Below are positions 40,759 through 44,119 of a stretch of DNA of 44,119 nucleotides, piece after piece; position 1 is the first letter of the stretch; every line of letters starts with the position of its first letter. Below the pieces are notes generated by a model. The model worked only from the letters and a program-made list of their open reading frames with translations, was not told the DNA's origin and searched no databases. Made by a program: the position numbers and the translations under genes. Source of the DNA: Phenylobacterium sp. (GTDB lineage Bacteria > Pseudomonadota > Alphaproteobacteria > Caulobacterales > Caulobacteraceae); the NCBI RefSeq assembly GCF_030679875.1, contig NZ_JAUXSP010000022.1, forward strand, positions 1 through 44,119, written 5' to 3'.

Positions 40759-42093
40759 TCAGACGCGCGCCGAGGTGAGCGCCGCATCGAGCGCCTCGGA
40801 CAACCGATCGGTGATGGTGTCGATAACCTCTGATGTGACGATGAATGGCGGCGCGAGCAGGACATGGTCTCCCTGCTCGCCATCTATGGTGCCGCCTGTC
40901 GGGTAGATCATCAGGCCGCGCGCCATGGCCTCGCGCTTCAGGCGAGCATGTAGCTTGAGTTTCGGATCGAAGGGGGCCTTGCTCTCCCGGTCTGCGACCA
41001 GTTCGACCCCGCGGAACAGACCCCGCCCGCGAATGTCGCCCACATGCGGGTGTTGCCCCAGCCGCTCGCGCAATGCGGCGTCCAGACGGTCGCCCATGCG
41101 CAGAACGTTCTCTAGTAGGCCATCTCTGGCGACAACCTCTTGAACGGCGAGCGCCGCCGCGGCGGCCATTGGGTGGCCGAGATAGGTATGACCGTGTTGG
41201 AAAACGCCGGAGCCGTCTCTAAAGGCCTCGAAGATATGGGCTCCGATCACCACCGCGCCGATGGGCTGATAGCCACCGCCCAGGCCCTTGGCGATGGTGA
41301 CGAGATCGGGGACGATATCTTCCTGCTCAAAAGCGTAAAGCGTGCCGGTGCGCCCCATGCCGCACATCACCTCATCCAGGACGAGCAGTACGCCGTAGCG
41401 GTCGCAGATCTCACGGACGCGGCGCAGGTAGTCGCCGACGGGAGGAACAGCGCCCGCTGTGGCGCCGACCACGGTCTCGGCTACGAAGGCCATGACCGTA
41501 TCCCCGCCCAGTTCGAGTATCTCATCTTCAAGGGCCTGCGCCGCGCGGGCCGCGTAATCGGCGTCAGACTCCCCGGCCCTCTGGAAGCGATAGGCGTAGC
41601 AGGGCTCAATGTGACGGGTCTCGATAAGCAGCGGACTGAACTGCTTACGCCGCTGAAAATTGCCGCCTGCAGCCAGCGCGCCCAGGGTATTGCCATGGTA
41701 GCTCTGCCGACGGGCGATGATGTGGCGGCGCTGGGGCTGCCCAATTTCTAGAAAGTACTGCCGGGCCATCTTGAGCGCCGCTTCAACAGCCTCAGAGCCG
41801 CTGCTCACGAGGTAGACATGATCGAGATTGCCCGGCGCCGACGCCGCCAGCCGGTCGGCGAGGGCCTCAGCCGCTTCGCTAGTGAAGAAGCCGGTGTGGG
41901 CGTAGGCCAGCTTATCCACCTGGGCGTGCAGCGCCGCCAGGACCTCAGGGTGGCCATGCCCGAGACAGGAAACAGCCGCCCCGCCGCATGCGTCGATATA
42001 GGTCCGGCCTGCGGCGTCGAAAAGCTCGACGCCCCGTCCGCCCACTGCGACGGGAAGCTCGCTATGGATCTGACGGTGAAGCAGATGGGTCAT
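40759..42093 (-). CDS. Class III PLP-dependent aminotransferase
   Basis: 444-aa aminotransferase of fold type I, class III, the group that handles omega-amino acids, beta-amino acids, diamines and taurine. Motifs: SSGSEAVEAALKMARQY, the YHGNTLGALAAGG stretch, LVLDEVMCGMGRTG with D240, and IAKGLGGGYQPIGAV with the PLP lysine K269. The specificity cannot be read from sequence. The ATG overlaps the stop of the RpiR regulator gene by four bases, so it is the regulator's co-translated partner. It is 110 bases upstream of the gamma-glutamyltransferase-like gene. Confidence 0.93.
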   Translation of the reverse strand: MTHLLHRQIHSELPVAVGGRGVELFDAAGRTYIDACGGAAVSCLGHGHPEVLAALHAQVDKLAYAHTGFFTSEAAEALADRLAASAPGNLDHVYLVSSGSEAVEAALKMARQYFLEIGQPQRRHIIARRQSYHGNTLGALAAGGNFQRRKQFSPLLIETRHIEPCYAYRFQRAGESDADYAARAAQALEDEILELGGDTVMAFVAETVVGATAGAVPPVGDYLRRVREICDRYGVLLVLDEVMCGMGRTGTLYAFEQEDIVPDLVTIAKGLGGGYQPIGAVVIGAHIFEAFRDGSGVFQHGHTYLGHPMAAAAALAVQEVVARDGLLENVLRMGDRLDAALRERLGQHPHVGDIRGRGLFRGVELVADRESKAPFDPKLKLHARLKREAMARGLMIYPTGGTIDGEQGDHVLLAPPFIVTSEVIDTITDRLSEALDAALTSARV

Positions 42094-42986
42094 GCAGGTC
42101 TCTCGCGGTGCTTGGGATCGTAATGGATGTGGAAGGCGGAGAGCTGCGCCTCGGTCTCCTCAAGCGCCTTCAGCGCATTTGCGCCCCCGCGGCCGGCGAC
42201 AAGCGCCGCCAGGATTTCCACCGCGGTGAAGGCCGGTGTCATGGCGTGGAAGAAAGAAGGGCTATCGACGGAGACAAGGATCACGTGCTGGGCGCAATCG
42301 GCTATGGGCGAAACGGCGCTGTCGGTGATCGCCACCACCGGAACGTTGCGAGTCTGCGCATAGTCGACCGCCTCCACCACGGCGCGCGTATAGGGGCGCA
42401 CCGTATGGACCAGAAGCACGTCATCGGACGCCGCGTTGCGCAGGCCGTCCGCGCCTACGCCGCCCAGTCCATCGAACAGGACCACCCCGTCTCTAACGAG
42501 CGAGGACACATAGTGAAAGTAGGCGATCGCCGGGAAGCAGGAGCGCATGCCAAGGCAGTAGATCCGCCGAGCGCGGGCCAGGGTCTCCGCTGCGGCGACC
42601 AGTCCGGACAGGGTCTCAGGCTCCGCCAGGCCGGCGACCTGCGCGGCGAAGGACGAGGCGATTTCGGCGGCGAGCGCCTGATCGCCACGCAGCTTCTGGC
42701 GCGTCACCTGTTCGTCGGCGCGGCGCGCAAAATCGAGGCCGCCATCACGAAAGGCTTGGCCGTACAACTCCCGCACGCCATCGTAACCCTCCAGCCCCAG
42801 GTGCTTGGCAAGTCGCGTCATGGTCGCAGGCTGGACGCCGGCGATACGTGCTTGCTGGCGCATGGTCAGAAGCGCCACGTCATGGGGCCGATCCAGGACA
42901 TAGCGGGCCGCCTGCTGCAGCTGAGGCGACATCTGATCAAACTCGCTTACGATCTGACGGGTCAGGGGCGCTTGTTTCATTTCCAT
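42090..42986 (-). CDS. MurR/RpiR-family transcriptional regulator
   Basis: 298-aa regulator. The N-terminal RpiR helix-turn-helix domain (about 1-80: LLTMRQQARIAGVQPATMTRLAKHLGLEGYDGVRELYG) is followed by a SIS effector domain (about 125-265: ARRIYCLGMRSCFPAIAYFHYV, DDVLLVHTVRPYTRAVVEAVDYA, VPVVAITDSAVSPIA). SIS domains usually bind phosphosugars, but many RpiR proteins control amino-compound pathways. I chose ATG 42986 (MEMKQAPLTRQ); the frame extends to 43235 but would swallow the divergent promoter region. It is divergent from scoA copy 2 and coupled to the aminotransferase. Confidence 0.92.
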   Translation of the reverse strand: MEMKQAPLTRQIVSEFDQMSPQLQQAARYVLDRPHDVALLTMRQQARIAGVQPATMTRLAKHLGLEGYDGVRELYGQAFRDGGLDFARRADEQVTRQKLRGDQALAAEIASSFAAQVAGLAEPETLSGLVAAAETLARARRIYCLGMRSCFPAIAYFHYVSSLVRDGVVLFDGLGGVGADGLRNAASDDVLLVHTVRPYTRAVVEAVDYAQTRNVPVVAITDSAVSPIADCAQHVILVSVDSPSFFHAMTPAFTAVEILAALVAGRGGANALKALEETEAQLSAFHIHYDPKHRERPA

Positions 42987-43018
42987 CTCGGCTCGAGGAC
43001 TCGGGCTGCCAATTGAAT

Positions 43019-43054
43019 CGGTCGACCCGCCAGAGTGGCGGCTTGATTCGACCG
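43019..43054. promoter_or_regulatory. Nested palindrome upstream of the RpiR gene
   Basis: Outer arms CGGTCGA/TCGACCG (43019-43025 and 43048-43054) surround CCGCCA-GAG-TGGCGG (43027-43041). It lies 33-68 bases before the regulator start, a suitable place for autoregulation. It differs from the AAC-N4-GTT motif, so a different factor may use it. Confidence 0.4.
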
Positions 43055-43173
43055 GATCAAACGCTGACCGCGCGACCAAGGCTAATGGCATTGTTGTCCC
43101 GTGTCTTTGCGAAGGGCCGAGGCTCGGACGTGATCGCTCAGAGCGTCGCCAATCTACACGGCGCCCCTGCGAA

Positions 43174-43189
43174 TGCAACATTCGTTGCA
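43174..43189. promoter_or_regulatory. Candidate RpiR operator upstream of scoA copy 2
   Basis: Perfect 6-4-6 palindrome TGCAAC-ATTC-GTTGCA, 64-79 bases before the scoA start and in the region shared with the divergent RpiR gene. It shares GCAACATT(T/C)GTT with the site upstream of the TonB receptor. Confidence 0.5.
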
Positions 43190-43252
43190 GCGCGCCACAT
43201 AATGCTCCATATGTTTCTCCCTTAGCCGCACGCAAATTGGAGGGGGGGAGCG

Positions 43253-43975
43253 TTGGGCCAGACTGCGACCAACAAGGTAAGGCGCGATGCCGAGGCGGCG
43301 CTATCGGGTGTGCTGTTCGACGGGATGACCATCATGGCCGGGGGTTTCGGCCTCTGCGGCATTCCTGAGAATCTGATCGCAGCGATCCGGGACACGGGCG
43401 TGAAGGACCTGACGGTCATCTCCAACAACTGCGGCGTCGATGACTTTGGCCTCGGGATCCTGTTGGCCAGCGGACAGATCCGCAGGATGATTTCCAGCTA
43501 CGTTGGGGAGAACAAGCTGTTCGCTGAACTCTATCTCTCCGGGCGGCTGGAACTGGAATTCAATCCCCAGGGCACACTGGCCGAGCGCATCCGCGCCGGC
43601 GGGGCCGGCATCCCAGCCTTCTTCACCCGCACCGGGGTCGGGACCCTCGTCGCCGAGGGAAAAGAGATTCGCACTTTTGACGGCGAGGATTATGTGATGG
43701 AACGCGGCCTTACCGCTGACCTCTCCATCATCAAGGCCTGGAAGGGCGACGGCGAGGGCAACCTCGTCTACCGGATGACGGCGCGGAACTTCAATCCGAT
43801 GATGGCCACAGCCGGCAGGGTCACCCTTGCCGAGGTCGAAGACCTGGTCGAGGCGGGTTGCCTTGATGCCGACCACATCCACACTCCGGGGATTTTCGTC
43901 GATCGGCTGTTGGTTGGCGCGGCCTTCGAGAAGCGTATCGAGCAACGAACCATCCGCCAGCGCGAGGGCGCTTAG
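43253..43975 (+). CDS. scoA: 3-oxoacid CoA-transferase subunit A (copy 2)
   Basis: 240-aa alpha subunit with the same signatures as copy 1: [46 protein letters not shown]. It differs in many positions (for example ASGQIRRMISS for [11 protein letters not shown], and a shorter C terminus). The start is TTG 43253, with GGAGGGGGGAG at good spacing. scoB follows after three bases instead of the one-base overlap of copy 1. It is divergent from the RpiR-aminotransferase operon and shares a palindromic control region with it. A role in activating the 3-oxoacid made by the aminotransferase module is plausible but inferred. Confidence 0.93.
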   Translation: MGQTATNKVRRDAEAALSGVLFDGMTIMAGGFGLCGIPENLIAAIRDTGVKDLTVISNNCGVDDFGLGILLASGQIRRMISSYVGENKLFAELYLSGRLELEFNPQGTLAERIRAGGAGIPAFFTRTGVGTLVAEGKEIRTFDGEDYVMERGLTADLSIIKAWKGDGEGNLVYRMTARNFNPMMATAGRVTLAEVEDLVEAGCLDADHIHTPGIFVDRLLVGAAFEKRIEQRTIRQREGA

Positions 43976-43978
43976 GCC

Positions 43979-44119
43979 ATGGCCTGGACCCGAGACCAGA
44001 TGGCCGCCCGCGCGGCCCGCGAGCTGCAGGACGGCTTCTATGTGAACCTGGGCATCGGCATTCCGACCCTGGTGGCCAACTACATCCCGCAAGGCGTCGA
44101 GGTCACCCTGCAGAGCGAA
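43979..44119 (+). CDS. scoB: 3-oxoacid CoA-transferase subunit B, 5' part (copy 2)
   Basis: First 47 codons, cut by the window edge; protein and DNA identical to copy 1 at 1-141. It starts three bases after scoA copy 2. Full identity next to clearly diverged scoA genes is unexpected for an old duplication. Confidence 0.9.
   Translation, partial: MAWTRDQMAARAARELQDGFYVNLGIGIPTLVANYIPQGVEVTLQSE
43979..44119. repeat. Right copy of the 141-bp exact inverted repeat
   Basis: Exact reverse complement of 1-141; identity begins at the ATG and runs to the window end. Confidence 0.95.

Noticed and set aside
1..44119. The inverted 141-bp ends as transposon terminal repeats
   Set aside because: The repeats are coding sequence of scoB, run off both window ends and enclose housekeeping and signalling genes with no transposase or target duplication.

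Overview
The window looks like a chromosomal contig from a high-GC alphaproteobacterium of the family Caulobacteraceae (Phenylobacterium, Caulobacter or a close relative). The evidence is the complete PhyR/NepR/EcfG/PhyK general stress response (GSR) locus, the phosphotransferase ChpT, a TonB-dependent receptor and very high third-position GC. I see no rRNA, tRNA, CRISPR array, intact IS element or phage gene.

Layout. 0-1.7 kb: scoB (partial) and scoA on the minus strand, then an OmpA-type lipoprotein. 1.7-8.6 kb: a 2-oxoglutarate/Fe(II) oxygenase, a GAF-PAS-PAS hybrid histidine kinase, a TadG-like VWA protein and a succinate-semialdehyde dehydrogenase. 8.6-15.8 kb: alpha-2-macroglobulin and penicillin-binding protein 1C, translationally coupled. 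15.8-19.8 kb: carbonic anhydrase, maleylacetoacetate isomerase with a fumarylacetoacetate-hydrolase-family protein, a DUF4142 lipoprotein and a family III CoA transferase. 19.8-27.4 kb: an HWE kinase-receiver hybrid, DUF883 and companion membrane protein, Fe/Mn superoxide dismutase, an operon of membrane protein, diacylglycerol-kinase-like and metallophosphoesterase genes, a glycine-zipper protein, an OmpA lipoprotein and small membrane proteins. 27.5-31.4 kb: phyR facing nepR-ecfG-phyK, then an entericidin-like gene. 31.4-33.7 kb: chpT, a single-domain receiver and cheR. 34-35.8 kb: glutaryl-CoA dehydrogenase and an ExoD-family protein. 36-43 kb: a TonB receptor, a Tat-exported gamma-glutamyltransferase-like enzyme, a class III aminotransferase and an RpiR-type regulator, followed divergently by a second scoA-scoB.

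Main observation 1. Nine perfect matches to the EcfG promoter (GGAAC-N16/17-CGTT) lie in the 30 kb between 1.7 and 31.1 kb. Each is oriented toward a nearby start codon: the OmpA lipoprotein, the DUF883 operon, the membrane protein/DAGK/phosphoesterase operon, the glycine-zipper protein, a two-gene small-protein operon, a DUF1328 gene, phyR, nepR-ecfG-phyK, and the entericidin. Well under one match would be expected by chance. The stress sigma factor therefore appears to sit inside a physical cluster of its own envelope-related regulon. The phyR and nepR promoters share a perfect palindrome made of their two -35 boxes.

Main observation 2. The 36-44 kb segment looks like a self-contained uptake and catabolic module (receptor, periplasmic amidohydrolase-like enzyme, aminotransferase, regulator, 3-oxoacid CoA-transferase). 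It has a candidate shared operator upstream of the receptor and of scoA. The substrate is unknown.

Main observation 3. The first and last 141 bases are exact inverted copies, the 5' end of scoB. This means two scoB copies in opposite orientation flank the window, or an assembly-graph boundary, or both.
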